Below are positions 11,931 through 24,113 of a stretch of DNA of 64,000 nt, piece after piece. The notes under the pieces are model-generated. The model searched no databases and was not told the DNA's origin. It saw only the letters and a program-made list of their open reading frames with translations. Source of the DNA: Ipomoea triloba (taxonomy: Eukaryota; Streptophyta; Magnoliopsida; Solanales; Convolvulaceae); the NCBI RefSeq assembly GCF_003576645.1, contig NC_044922.1:26089417-26153416 (forward strand), given 5' to 3'. The translations under genes and the position numbers were made by a program. The stretch's first letter is position 1. Every line of letters starts with the position of its first letter.

Positions 11931-12490
11931 GATAATTCTACTTTTAATCCCACGACTATTTTTACATTACCATATTTAGTTCTAAATTTTTAATCTGACC
12001 ACATTTAGGCTACGTCATTTCTAATGTTGTCTCATTTGGCCATCTATTACAATTTTTTTTTAATCAAATTAAGCTTCTTTTTTTTTTTTAAAAAAAAACA
12101 ATTTGATAATTTAACAATTTTAATAGTTTATTCCCATCCAAAAATGCTCGTAAATGCATAATAAATGTATAAAATAGAGGGGAGAAAAAGAGAGGAACTT
12201 TTGTTCATTAAAAAAGTCAATCACATTATTAGTTATTATATCATTTATGAGAATTTTTTCAACAAGAAGAAAAAACTAAGATTATAAAATATCAAATTGC
12301 CTTATAAATTGATGTTAATTAAATAAAAATATTAATAACAGATAACCAAATGTTGCAATGTTAGTTAAATCATGGGAATAAATATGATCTAATTAAAAAT
12401 CAAGGGCCAAATGTGATGATGTTATAATAACCGTGAGGCTAAAATGAAATAATTTTTAACTAAAAAACTAAAACTACAAGTTTTACAATC
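11931..12490. mobile_element. Probable inverted-repeat transposon remnant
   Basis: Left-hand text (TTTAGTTCTAAATTTTTAATC, about 11,975) and right-hand text read in reverse (TTGGCCCTTGATTTTTAATTAG, about 12,390) are alike, as are the ACATTTAGGCTAC and GTGAGGCTAAAATG blocks nearer the ends. This gives a loose inverted structure of about 0.55 kb. No clear target duplication and no coding capacity. Confidence 0.35.
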
Positions 12491-13924
12491 CCTTTACTAA
12501 AGTAATTACTTATAATATGTGTGCTATTAAATTAATGTCTAATATGAAAATTAAATAAATAAATAATTAATATAAATTTTAATTATCGAAGTTAGTTAAC
12601 CTAAAATAAAATGATTGTTTCAATATAATATTTTTCAACTTTTGATAAAAGTAGTAGTAAAGATGAGTATTGTTGTAAATAGTAATAGTCGATAATAAAA
12701 ATCATGGCATAAAAATTTTCATATTAAAATGAATTAAGTCTTCTTCATGTGATATTGACGACCATTAATGAGTTGGTAAAACTTAATAAACTTATTTTTT
12801 CTATTAAAAGTGAAAAGATTAATTATAATATATTTGTTGATGTTGTTGAAGAGTAATTATATGGTATGAAATTAAACATATGAATACATAGATTTTCTTT
12901 ATATATATAATTGAGACTTCAATTATCGTGAAATTAATATTTTATCTATCCAATAAGTATTTAAATATATGTGATACTGTTATTGTTTTATACGGAGTAA
13001 TTAATTATGAAATTATATATATGTTTTATTTATTGAAGGGGTACTGATCTTATCTTCCTGTCGATCTCTAGCATAAGCTGAGTATTATAATATTAGTTTT
13101 TTTGGTTGGTTGTGCTAAACACCAATCAAACACCTCTTCACAAATTAAAGCAAATGGACCACACAAATTCTCGCTCGTACTTGTTTATTTGTCTTTGGTA
13201 CAAAATGTATTTTTTAATATTATTTCCCTACATTATTAATTTCTGTAACTTTCAATAATTATGGCTGAGATCAGATTTTGATTCGATTATGTCTGGTCAT
13301 AAAGTTCCCATGCGCTGAAGTAAGGTGGCAAATACCTAATACACCACAGTTGAGAAAAGTTAGTTGGAGTAAGTAAATGAGTAACATAATGATAATAATT
13401 TATTTTATAAAATTATATTTCACTTTCAGAGTCAATTAGTTATTAATCTTGCAAATAGTCTCTTCATTCCCTTCCTATTAAATTATATTAATGCTTATTT
13501 AATTCTTAAAATTTTAATTGGTTTATTGTAATTTTAGCCTTTTAATTATAGTGTCATTTTGACTTTTGATCCGACTTGTTTCATTTTTAATCCTTAAATT
13601 TTAACAACTTTTAACTTTTAGTGTAAAATGCCCTTAAATACAATAGGATGATATCTAGTGAATTTTTCGTAAATTGGGGGGGGGGGGNGGGGGGGGGGGT
13701 GGTATTTTTGAGTATATAGGACAAAAAGTAATATACTTTTATAATTTGTAAAGTAGAAAAAATAAAAATTGCGAGCAGTAGAAGTAATACTATAATTAAA
13801 GGAATTTAAAAAAAAAATCACTTTTAGCCCTCATTATTACACATTCTGCGATGTGTTATGTGTCTTTCAATTTATTTTAATGTGATACTTCAATGCTCTG
13901 AAATGCTATTAATTTGCTCCCTCG
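12491..13924. other. Intergenic DNA, no gene seen
   Basis: AT-rich throughout. Contains the poly-G tract at 13,676-13,699. No open frame of note. Confidence 0.6.
13676..13699. repeat. Poly-G run with one ambiguous base
   Basis: A 24-base G run is interrupted only by an N at 13,688. The length is likely a sequencing estimate. A long G homopolymer is unusual in such AT-rich sequence. Confidence 0.85.
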
Positions 13925-16225
13925 CACATATTATGAAACCCTAACACCATATGTTGTTAGGGGTTTATGTGATTATTATTTTTTTTTAGACTTTTGCTCT
14001 CCTTTATATATCCTCCTTAACAAAGGCGTGCAATTCAAGTCACCCTTACTACTACTACTACCACGAACGAAGAATGTTAACTGTTAACGTCATCATTGTT
14101 CATCTCTCCACTTTGCCCGCACTATCCTCAACCTGTAAAAGTAAGAAATCTTGGACCCTTCCCCCATTTCCCCACTTTACCAATAAAATCCTCAACCTCT
14201 ACAAATAAGAAATCTTTAACCCTGTCCTTAAATTCAAGCCAATATAGTCAAAGTACTTCTACAACTTCATTAACATCATGCATGTCCCCAACAACAACTA
14301 CCCTTCGGCCAATTAAGATTGTATATATAGTTGAAGACAGATAAGTGAACACTACAAAGAGTAGTGAAACAAATGATCGATGAGAATGTTCCTGGAGAAA
14401 AAAAGTAGAGGGGATTGAAGATGGTAGTAGTATTAGAGACCATGTTAACAATTTATTGTTGTAAATAAATATATGTGGACATTACTAGATGAATTATATT
14501 ACGATAATACCTCTTTATCTTTCATAGTCTTGTAGTTATACTTATACTTTGTACTTGTATATATTGGATTGAAGGATGAATAAATAAATTAAAGATTGAT
14601 GATTCTCTGTATTCTTGTATCTCTTTTTACTATATTGCATTCTTGAGATGTAAACAATACAACTGTTCAAGTGAAGATACATCAGATTTCACAACACTTA
14701 TCAAATAATTGAAGGATCAAATTATGAAACTCCCTAATGCTATATGTTGTTTAGGTTTCATGTGATTTTTTTGAAAATTCTACCCTCATTTATTAACCTT
14801 CCTTAATAAAGTCATGCGATTCAAGTCACTATTACCATTAGCACCGCCAATCAATGATATTAATGTTGAGCACCATCATTTCACATTTCCCCATTTTGCA
14901 TGCAATGTCCTCTAACCTCTAAAAGCAATAGATCTTGGACCCTTCACTAATTTCTCTACTCTGACCGCAAAATCCTGAACCTCTAAAAATAAGAAATCTT
15001 GAACCCTTCCCTTCAATTCAGGCCAATTTGTAGTGTTAAAATACTTCAACAACTTCTTTAACATCATAATAGTCACCAACAACAACTACCTTTCTTTCAA
15101 TTAAAATTGTAGTTGAAGACTAAGAAGTGAATGCTACAAAGAGTAGTGAATCAAATTATGAGAATGTTCCTAGAAAGAAAATTATTAGAGGGGATCGAAG
15201 ATACAATGTTATAGATCAAATCAACAATTTCTCAAATAATTAAAGGATCATCTTATGAAACTTCCTAACACTATATGTTGTTAGGGTTTCGAGTAATTAT
15301 TTTTTAAAATTCTACTCTCATTAGTTATTAGCCTTCCTTAACATAGTCATACACTTCAAATCACTATTAGCATTAGTACCGGCAATCAAGGATATTAACT
15401 CTGAACACCATTATTGCCCATTTCCCCGCTTTGCTTGCAAAATTTTCAATCTCTAAAAATAAGAAATCTTTAGCCTTTCCCTTCAATTCAAGCCAATTTA
15501 TAGTCAAAATACTTCTACAGCTCCCTTAACATCACAACTATCACCAACAACGACTACTCTTCAGCCAATTAAGAGTGTGGTTGAAGGAGTGAATCAAATG
15601 ACGAATACTCCTAAAGAGACAATTTGGGGGGAAGTGGGAAGGGGGATCAAGGATGGTATTGGCATTAGGGACCAAATTACCAAGTTATCAAATAACTAGT
15701 GGATCATAATCTTAAACTCCCTAATGCCATATGTTATTATGGTTTCATGTGATTACTTTTGAAAATTATGTTTTCCTTTATTAACTTCCTAAACAAAGCC
15801 ATACAATTCAAGTCACTATTTTCACTATTACTACCAAGCAAAGATATTAACTTTAAGCACCATTGCCCATCTTTCCATTTTTCTCGCAAAATTTCCAACC
15901 TTTAAAAGCAAGACATAGACCCTTCTCCCATTCCCTAACTTTTCCCACAAAATCCACAACCTCCAAAAATAAAAAAATCTCGAAACCTTCACTTCACTTC
16001 GATCAATTCTAGCCTATTTATAGACAAAGTATTTTGATAATTTCCCTAACATCACTCTTGTCACCAACAACTTCCCTCGATCAATTAAAATTGTGGTAGA
16101 AGATAAAGAAGTGGGCACTGCAAAGAGTAGTGAATCAAATGATGAGAACGTTTCAAGAGAAACAATTAGTAAGGATCAATGATAGTATCAACAATAGGGA
16201 CCAAATTAACAACTTATTAAATAAT
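13925..16225. repeat. Four diverged tandem copies of an unidentified ~0.5-kb unit
   Basis: The anchor ATTATGAAACCCTAAC.CCATATGTTGTTA recurs at about 13,931, 14,720, 15,253 and 15,710, each time followed in the same order by CCTTAACAAAG..TTCAAGTCAC, TTAACxxxxAxCACCATxATTGCCCATxTxCCC, AAAxTAAGAAATCTTGxACCCTTCCC, TTCAAGCCAAT, CAACAACxACTAC, CAATTAAxATTGTxGTTGAAGA and GAATGTTCCT. Copies run about 13,926-14,452, 14,703-15,232, 15,233-15,688 and 15,689-16,217. About 245 bp of unrelated sequence separates the first two. No frame stays open through all copies. I do not recognise the unit. Confidence 0.75.
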
Positions 16226-17914
16226 TGAAAAATTATATTAAACCAGTTTTAAAAAATAAAGACCACATCAAAATATGTAATTATTCATGACATGTAAATA
16301 CATTTTTCTCCAATACTAATTATATCAAAATAATTTAAGAATTGACAAATTTTGAGTTTCAAGTTCAAGCATTTGACATCACACAAACATAGGGCAATAA
16401 TTAAGGCTCAAATCTTGGCCGAACTTTACCATGAACTGTTGAGTTATATTCAATTATATTGGCTAGGAAGATACAAGAGGAGATTTTTGAAACTTTTATA
16501 TTCCTGTGAGATTAAACCTATTTTGCTAGAATACATCTAAGTTCGATATAGAAAACTATAGTATATGAAAACAATTTTTTGTTTTGTTTTTGTTTTTGTT
16601 TTAGTAACTCATTAATCATTCTACTATTGCGAAATGCTTAATTCCATCTATATAATAATGCATTATTAAAAATATAATAATTATAAAAAAAATGTTAATA
16701 CTATAAGTTAAGCACGACTAGATGGCGTGGTTGCCACATCACTCAATACAAATATGCTGGCGATATATATAGGATAGTGGCCGATCATATGAGAACCATC
16801 ATCACCATGAGAACTAATCTGGTGCATTAAAAAATAGATATACGGAAGATATTAGTTGGTGGTTCAAAATTCGCGTGTGTATATGGGACATGTTTTGTGT
16901 GCATATCATATGTTGTACACAACACATGCTTAATATGGACACGCTCATATGGGGCATGTATTGTGTGCATATCATCATTATATTCAAATTAAACTCATCA
17001 TTGATATTCATTGTATTGTCCATTATGCTCTTTTTACACTATCTTGTAATTAAATATCAAAGTTATAATACAAAATATTGTTATATATATATATATATAT
17101 ATATATTAATCTAGTATTTTATTAATATCATGAAAAAAAAGAATAGTATGAAGCAAATCATATTAACTACATGCGGGATTGGTTGACAAAGAGAGTATTC
17201 AAATAACCCAATAAATTGGAGTGGAAACTACCTCGTAATATCTTTAGACTACGTCATATTTAAAATGTTCAAAGTATTTGTACTAATTTGGATTATATTT
17301 AAAATTGGACACTAATTAAATTGTGCAATACATGCATTATAATATGGATTCAATTAATTTTTGTTTGTGGTATTTTTACGCGTCAATTAATCATTTTTTT
17401 CTTTTATTTTAATAGCTACATATTCTGAGTACTAAGCTACCTATTCTATTTATTTTGAAATTCTATTTTATTTTTAAAAAAAAAAAATTTTGAAGTCAAT
17501 ACGTTTGATTGTTTTCATAATTTCTCTCGTGTTACTGTTTTCAACGCGTTCAATTAAAAAGTAGCAGTGTTACTTTGCCAATAAAAGCTGTGGCATACAG
17601 CATATGCTATCACTATTTGAAATACTAAAAAGTTGTACAAATTAAAGTCATGCATAATTTGAACACAAATTCATAAACTGTTGACTAAGGTAGATATTCC
17701 ATCTATCAATCAATAATATGAACCCCCAAAATCATCATCTTTAGATTCAAATGGACTATAATATGTATATTGACATTGACTAATCAAAGTAGTATACGAC
17801 AAAAACAAATGTGATATTTTCTCTTATAAAAATTACCGTTTAATAATTACTCCATAATGTGACAGTCACATGTATGAAACTTTAAAAAGAAAATGGTTTT
17901 ATAGTTGTTAGTAG
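16226..17914. other. Intergenic DNA, no gene seen
   Basis: AT-rich. A 16,875-16,975 stretch repeats TATGGGxCATGTxTTGTGTGCATATCAT twice at ~75-bp spacing. (AT)n at about 17,082-17,106. No gene signal. Confidence 0.55.
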
Positions 17915-18190
17915 AAGTGGAATTGGACTTGGAGACTGCAGCGAAGGTTATTCAAGGGGGTCTGAATGTGTATCACGAGGTATCGCCATAAATTGCGTAT
18001 AGTAATAAACTACAATTCCACATGGAGCAAATGAGGACCCCTCGTGTCTTGATGAAAGGAAATAAGTATGCCGACTTCCTGACAAATTTGGTGTAGACCA
18101 GTGACTGGGGAACATTAGGTAACGTTAGATCAACTTCCGAAGGATATTAAGAATCTCATGTTATTTGAGACTTGAGGTGTTTGGACACAA
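17915..18190 (+). pseudogene. LINE retrotransposon RNase H domain relic
   Basis: Conceptual translation in shifting frames gives VELDLETAAKVIQ, then MKGNKYADFLTNLV, SDWG and LPKDIKNLMLFET. This matches the end of the plant non-LTR retrotransposon RNase H domain (pattern VE.DS..AV..I, then EGN..ADFLANLG and PP..I.NLL..D..GV). Several stops and frameshifts show it is dead. Only the C-terminal part of the pol region is present; no reverse transcriptase sequence was found next to it. The family assignment rests on recognised motifs, not on a database search. Confidence 0.6.
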
Positions 18191-18717
18191 ATGGCCGGTT
18201 AGATGGTAATAAATGCAAATTAATAGTATTGCACTCTATTAGGTTTTTATTGGCCTAGCTTCTCCATATAGCCCTCCAAAATTAACCAAAACCTCATTGA
18301 CATGACGCATATCAACTCCAAGCAACACCTAACGTGCAAAGTCATATATGCACAATGTGGATAGAATCTTCTTAAATTCTATATAGTATGGAAGCAAATG
18401 ATGGTGTTTCTTGAAAACTAAAATACATGAATTGCCATTACTTTTTGGAAAAGGTTTTGCCATTTAGGAAGGCACCCTTTTGGCAATTGACTGACTTATT
18501 GGCTTCATGCATTCCTCTTTCTCTTGGCTTGATCTTATCAGGAGAGTTAATGCCAAGGCCAGCAATATGACTTGGTCCTTGTAGGGACAACCAAATGAAA
18601 GGCCAACTATACAAGAGGAAACCCACAAATTAAATGACAACACATGCATGGTTTTTGGGTCAATTGGGACCAACCATGTCCCTTAGCTTAATTAGCCTAA
18701 GAGAAAAAAAATAATAA
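18191..18717. other. Intergenic DNA, no gene seen
   Basis: Low-copy-looking sequence. Overlapping 62- and 69-codon minus-strand frames around 18,438-18,673 show no recognisable protein. Confidence 0.5.
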
Positions 18718-19210
18718 TAATAAGGATCAAATAGGCCATCAAACTGCACACGATAATGCAATTAGGTCACTGAATTTTAAAAAACTTACAATTGAAATTC
18801 TAAACTAACCAATTTCATGCAATTCTTCCAATTTGCAGGTTTCTAACCAGTAACTCTAAATTTAAAATATTTTTAATTTTTTAAAAATAATTATTAAAAA
18901 AATGGGCCGTCTCGACCAAAAACGAAGAAACCTTTTTTGTCTCCAGCCATGGGGACGAAGAAACCTTCTTCATCTCCATGGTCGGAGACAAATAAACTCT
19001 TCGTCTCCAGCGGAGACAGTTCTTTTTTATTTTAATAATTATTTAAAAAAAATTAAAAATATTTTAAATTTAGGGTTACTTGTTAGAAACCTGCAAATTA
19101 AAAGAATTTCATAAAATTGGTTAGTTTAGGAATTCAATTCTAAATTTTTAAGGTTCAGTGACCTAATTGCATTATCGTATGCAATTCGATAGCTTATTTG
19201 ACCTTTATTA
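18718..19210. mobile_element. 493-bp inverted-repeat element with ~185-bp arms
   Basis: Left arm begins AATAAGGATCAAATAGGCC. The right arm, read in reverse, begins TAATAAAGGTCAAATAAGC. The arms pair over about 185 bp, including ATGCAATTAGGTCACTGAA, GCAGGTTTCTAAC and CTAAATTTAAAATATTTTTA. The centre (about 18,903-19,017) is GC-richer, with repeated GTCTCCA / GACGAAGAAACCTT words. No transposase. The terminal (A)AATA context hides any target duplication. Long arms fit a Mutator-type or foldback MITE. Its terminal sequence resembles the satellite monomer at 53-64 kb. Confidence 0.7.
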
Positions 19211-20520
19211 CAGAAACAAAAAAAAAAAATGTGCATTTTGTACGTCTATTAATTTTCACGTTATTCCCGTTCTTGATTGACTTGGTAAAACATTTCGGCC
19301 ACTCCTAATTAATACACGTAATTATAGTGGGACAAGAGAGCTTTGCCATAAATTTGAGGTCATTATCTCATAGGCTACGTACAAGTCACCTCTACCTACC
19401 TACACTCTCTCCTCAATGTTAAGTAATCTTTTCACATTCATTACTCATTCCCACCTCCCAGCTAGAGGTGCATGCTGATATTTTTAAAAATGCATCATTA
19501 ACTTTTATTCACAAATATGCATTCTGACAAATGTTACGTTATCAAATTAATTTTCATTCAAGAGGTACCGAAATTTATCTTCCGAATGGTACTGAAATTT
19601 GAAAAAAAAATAAAATGTTACGGAGTAATTTTCATCCACAAATATACGTTATCAAAATTAAATCTTGACATTGAAATTGTACAATTGAAATCTTTGGACA
19701 TTTGTGAGAACACCAATTTAGAAATAAATTATATAGTCGGATAGTCTTGCACCTAATTTAAAAATATTAATAAACAAGGACCAAATTTAATACATGTATA
19801 ATAGTCAAGACTAAAAGTAATACTTTTACATATTAGTTTTGGTCCTTGCATCAGTTTTCGGTTCACCCATCTAACTTCAAAGATATTTTGGTTAATTCAT
19901 TTGTTTTATAAATTATTAAATTATATACTTTTTAAAAAATTTCCATTTTGTTGTAAATTCGACATTCTATTAACCCAATTTATCGGGATAGTTTAGCAAT
20001 TTTCAGAGGATATGTTCATCAATTGTTATATAAAATATGCTAAAGTCTTACGTCAAAGATATCAGAGGACATGTTCAGCAATTTTCTAATGTTTCATTGT
20101 AGAAGAAGCACTAAATGTTGCTAGCAAGTTCATCGCAAATACCATATCAAGTCTAATGCGATTATGGAATTTCTGGTCCTAAAATAGTACTCCAATAGCA
20201 ATGAAGTAATGAAGTTATAGACTTCTAATTCCAAAATATGAACTTCCTTACCTTCTCTTAATCCAAAATGGTTCCTTATCTACCTCAAGAGATTGGGAAA
20301 CCATTAGTGTGATAAGTAAATTATACTCATCCATATAAAAACTTTAAGACATTTTCAAGGTAGGCTAACTGGTGTATAAAATTTTTTTAAGGAGATACTC
20401 AATCTGCAAGTAAACAAATACACGAACACATTTTTCAATTAAAATCTACTTCAAGGTATAGCTAGTAAACAAATACACAAACACATTTTTCAATTAAAAT
20501 CTTAACATCATACTTTACTA
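19211..20520. other. Intergenic DNA with a small dispersed repeat
   Basis: No gene. About 19,745-19,830 (GCACCTAATTT..AATATTAATA..CAAGGACCAAAT..AATACATGTA.TATAGTC) matches the sequence flanking the MITE at 51.76-51.80 and 52.20-52.33 kb, so it is a dispersed repeat present at least twice here. Confidence 0.5.
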
Positions 20521-21300
20521 TTTTGTGAGACTGTCTCACAAATCATTATCTATGAGGTAGGTCAGGTACTCGGATCTAGATGAAAATGTAATATCATTTA
20601 TGATGAAAATTAGAATATTAATCATGGATAAATTAATTATTACTTATTAGGGAAAGTGTAATACTTATGAGAAAAATTTTAATACTTTTAAATCAAAATG
20701 TAATGTTTAGGTTGATAAATTACTTATGAGAAAAAAAATGTAATACTAATCATGGATAAATTAATTGATAATTACTTATGAGGAAAAATGCAATACTAGC
20801 TTATAAGGAAAATGGTAATATTAATTATGGATAAATTAATTATTATTTATGACGGAAATTGTAATACTTATGAGGAAAAAATTATACTTTTGAGTAAAAT
20901 GTGATACTTTTAATAAATCAGACTGTAATATTTAGGGATTAAATAAAGAGTTACTTATGAAAAAAAAAATGTACTCCCTCTGTCCCATTTTACTTGTCCT
21001 ATTTACTATTCATTGGTCAAACCAACTCTTCTTTCTTTTCTTATTTTCTTTAATAATTTTTTATTATTTTTAAATTTAATTTTTTATGTTTAATAGTATT
21101 TTTAATGTAGTTTCTAAATATATAAATTTTATATATTAATACTAAACTTAATAATATGAAAAATTGGATTAAAAATTACTTCAGTCAAGCCTCGTTAAAC
21201 GAACCAGACAACCATTTTGGGACGGAGGTAGTAATACTTATTAGTAATCTAACATGTTTCACGTATGAGGATCCATAAAGCGCGTTCTCATATGAATATT
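20521..21300. mobile_element. GTGAGACTGTCTCAC-type element, interrupted
   Basis: Starts with TTTTGTGAGACTGTCTCACAA, the terminal motif shared with the elements at 9.37 and 41.85 kb, and continues with many variants of AAAATGTAATACTTATGAGG, as in the 41.85-kb element. It is interrupted at a TA by the Stowaway element at 20,974-21,231: AAAATG on the left continues as TAATACTTATTAG on the right. The right end is not clear, so the end coordinate is approximate. Confidence 0.45.
20974..21231. mobile_element. Stowaway-like MITE (Tc1/mariner)
   Basis: 258 bp with terminal inverted repeats CTCCCTCTGTCCCATTTTAC and, on the right, TTTTGGGACGGAGGTAG. This is the classic CTCCCTCCGTCCC signature of plant Stowaway elements. 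TA is duplicated at both sides (20,972-20,973 and 21,232-21,233), as expected for Tc1/mariner. No transposase; the interior is AT-rich. Confidence 0.88.
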
Positions 21301-21819
21301 TACCAAATATTATTGATTTTTATATAATAGAATAGAAATAGCATTAATGATGTGACATGTGGTATAGTAAATTAGTAATGACAACAAACAAGTGTACATA
21401 TCAAAGCTAAAAGTTTTCTATTTGAGAAATAAGGTTTAAATAAAATTACATAATCAAGGAAAAAACTCTATTTTTATCCGTGGTAGTTGATGACAATGAC
21501 GTAGTCGTTTTAGTTAATACTTAATTTAGGTCTACTTTATTTTCTGCTTTAACTAACACTGAATCGGCACTCAAAAAAACTAACACTGAATCGACTGAAT
21601 ACAATTGTCGAAATAGTAATAAATAAATAAAATCTGCTGCTGCTATTATTACTCATACCGTAAATGCCTTATTTGTCTCTAGTGGTTGCATTAATGTTTT
21701 TTGGTCAGACATGAACCATGCAAGCAAGGAAAGTAGTACGCGGTAATGAGATTGAAAATTTTTAGTATAGTAAATTTTGTCTACTCATGTAGTTCTCACG
21801 TTCTTACCTAAGACATGAT
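21301..21819. other. Intergenic DNA, no gene seen
   Basis: AT-rich. CTAACACTGAATCG is duplicated at about 21,552 and 21,580. No gene signal. Confidence 0.55.
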
Positions 21820-22150
21820 TCTTATATGAACGCATATATATTCCACAGATGTTTTAAAAAAGTATGGAGCAAGGTCCAAGAAAACGAGTGGTGGGGAAGA
21901 TGTGTTGTCCGCTTGGGTCATGGGGCGTCGGCCAGTGCCCCTGGCGAGAGGCAGACCCCTTGGGGCCCGAGCCGACCGTCGATGGCTGACGGGCAAACTA
22001 GTCCCAAGTTTGCAGTTATGGAGCCTTTCCACCCTTTATCTAGCTGCCTTGGCCGTCTACCGACGGTTAAAAAGCTTCAACCCAATTTTGTCGCCCGAGT
22101 CGACGATTTGGGAAGTTGTACGGTGAGGTGGTAGGGTGGGGTGCGTGCAT
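21820..22150. other. GC-rich island of unknown origin
   Basis: About 300 bp is markedly richer in G+C than its surroundings (GGGGCGTCGGCCAGTGCCCC, CCCTTGGGGCCCGAGCCGAC). A 102-codon plus-strand frame (21,826-22,134) and shorter frames on both strands cover it, but none resembles a known protein. It could be a captured gene or organelle fragment, or a transposon piece. I cannot identify it. Confidence 0.4.
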
Positions 22151-23828
22151 TGCATGGTCTTTGAGTGATTAGTGGGACCCAATTTATCTCATTTTGTTTA
22201 TTCAGTACACTTGCAACACATTTTCGTTGTTTTAAGGGTATTGGTCCTATCAATTCAATACACATTCTGTACCCGTTATCTGATATCAGATTATCAATTC
22301 CATTTTACGGTGAGACCGGTCCATTAAAAATCGTCACGTAACATCATTTTAAAATACATCAAAATACATATTGTGTGCAACTAAAATTTCAAAAGTTTAG
22401 ATATTATTATCCAAAAATACAAATTCTCCTGATACGTCCATGTTATTACTATCGTATACGACAATTCATTGTTCAGTCTGCATACTTGAAAGGCCAAGAG
22501 AACATATATAACACGTCGTCTCTTATCGTATACTTACATTAATACTAACATGAAAAATAAATTGTGTGTAGGGTATTATTGCTGACTTTTCTAAGGAAAC
22601 AGATAGAAGAAGTGTCCAAATTCAAAGAAAACGCCGCGTTTTCATTACGTGGCATTAATGTCTAAATTGGATGAACAGTGACTTTAGATTTCTGCCTCTT
22701 TATGAGCCTTTGGTTTCCGTAGCTAACGCATTAAAGACCTTTGCTGTCTTTTTTCTTGTGATGGTCGGCTGCACTCATCAATTTCAACATTTATCACTTC
22801 CAATTTTATCAATTCATTAATTATTAACGATTTATCGATGGAGTCTCGAACCATCTAGTAAATATTTTCATCCTGACCCGCATGAACATTTCAGTTGGTC
22901 ATAGAAGTAAGCTTAGAAATAATAATCTGTGATCGAATCACACCAGTGAAAATGCGGGAGTAACCTTTCAAAGTAAGGGAGCTCTTTGTTCGCAGACTCG
23001 CAGTAAACAAAGATTTAGTTTCTGTATTCATCTGAGTTACATCCTCCTAGATGCTCTATCGGGTCGTGATTGGAGATTCAACCTTTTGGGAACAATAATA
23101 TTTATCGCCGGAAACTAATTTAAGTTTTTTATTCTTAATGAGAAGAGACGAATTTGATAATGACAACTATTACATTGTAATAGAGTCAGTAGTAATTAAA
23201 AAAAAAGTATTTTTATTTTTTAAATACAAGAAATGGGTTTTAAATAAATAAATTGTGTTGCAGCTTGCAGGCTAGTGCAACAAACTTTGATGTGTATGTG
23301 GACTTCCAAGAAAACACATAACACCTTCCCACCTCCCGTTAGACTCGCAGGGTCTTATACCCATACGTCGGACAATTAAAAGAAAAAGTTACTTATAAAA
23401 CTTTTTTTTTTTTATTACAAAAGAAATTTGTAGTTATTATTTGAATGTGCTAGCCTGATATAAGAGGTATCGGTACCAATTATCATGGTAAAAAACTTTC
23501 TTATAACTTTTATTCCCTTAATAAATTAAATAACACACGTTAATTAAATTGTAACTTATTTGAGTCAATCCTTGTAAATGAAGTAATTAGCTCATTTCAT
23601 TATAAATTAATTAAAATAAATTTATGTAAAAACGTGTGTAAATTTATCTATAAAAAGTGTGTACACTAAACATTGTCCAATAGTTAAACCTACATCGTCT
23701 GATCATCGTACCAAAATTTTAAATGAAATCCATTTATGTATCACCAAATTCAGTGTTCAAAAGCTAAAACTAAAGGTATAAATGTTTTGAAATTATATAT
23801 TTATTCTTGTCCCTGATAATCCGAGTAG
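22151..23828. other. Intergenic DNA, no gene seen
   Basis: AT-rich. A weak tRNA-like B box (GGAGATTCAACC, about 23,070) hints at SINE debris. No protein-coding signal. Confidence 0.5.
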
Positions 23829-23838
23829 TTAATTTTTA

Positions 23839-24103
23839 GAGAAAATTATAATTTAACTCTCACTTATAGGTCAATTATAAATGTCACATCTTAATTTTAA
23901 GTGGTATAAACGTAACCCCTAAATTGTCTGAACGTGTGCATATATTATCCATCTTCGTTTAAAATTTTTTAAATTTAAGGGTAACATTTATAACGGAGAT
24001 GGACATTATATACACACGTTCAAACAATTTAGGGACAACATTTATACCACTTAGAATTTAGAGGTGACATTTATAATTAGTCCATATAAGTTACAATTTT
24101 TCT
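23839..24103. mobile_element. 265-bp inverted-repeat MITE with 10-bp target duplication
   Basis: TTAATTTTTA flanks both sides (23,829-23,838 and 24,104-24,113). Left end GAGAAAATTATAA and right end read in reverse AGAAAAATTGTAA continue into long imperfect arms (TCAATTATAAATGTCAC left, GTGACATTTATAATTAG right; ACACGTTCAAACAATTTAGG against CCTAAATTGTCTGAACGTGT). A 9-10-bp duplication with long arms suggests a Mutator-type MITE. The AT-rich duplication is less certain than a complex one. Confidence 0.6.
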
Positions 24104-24113
24104 TTAATTTTTA

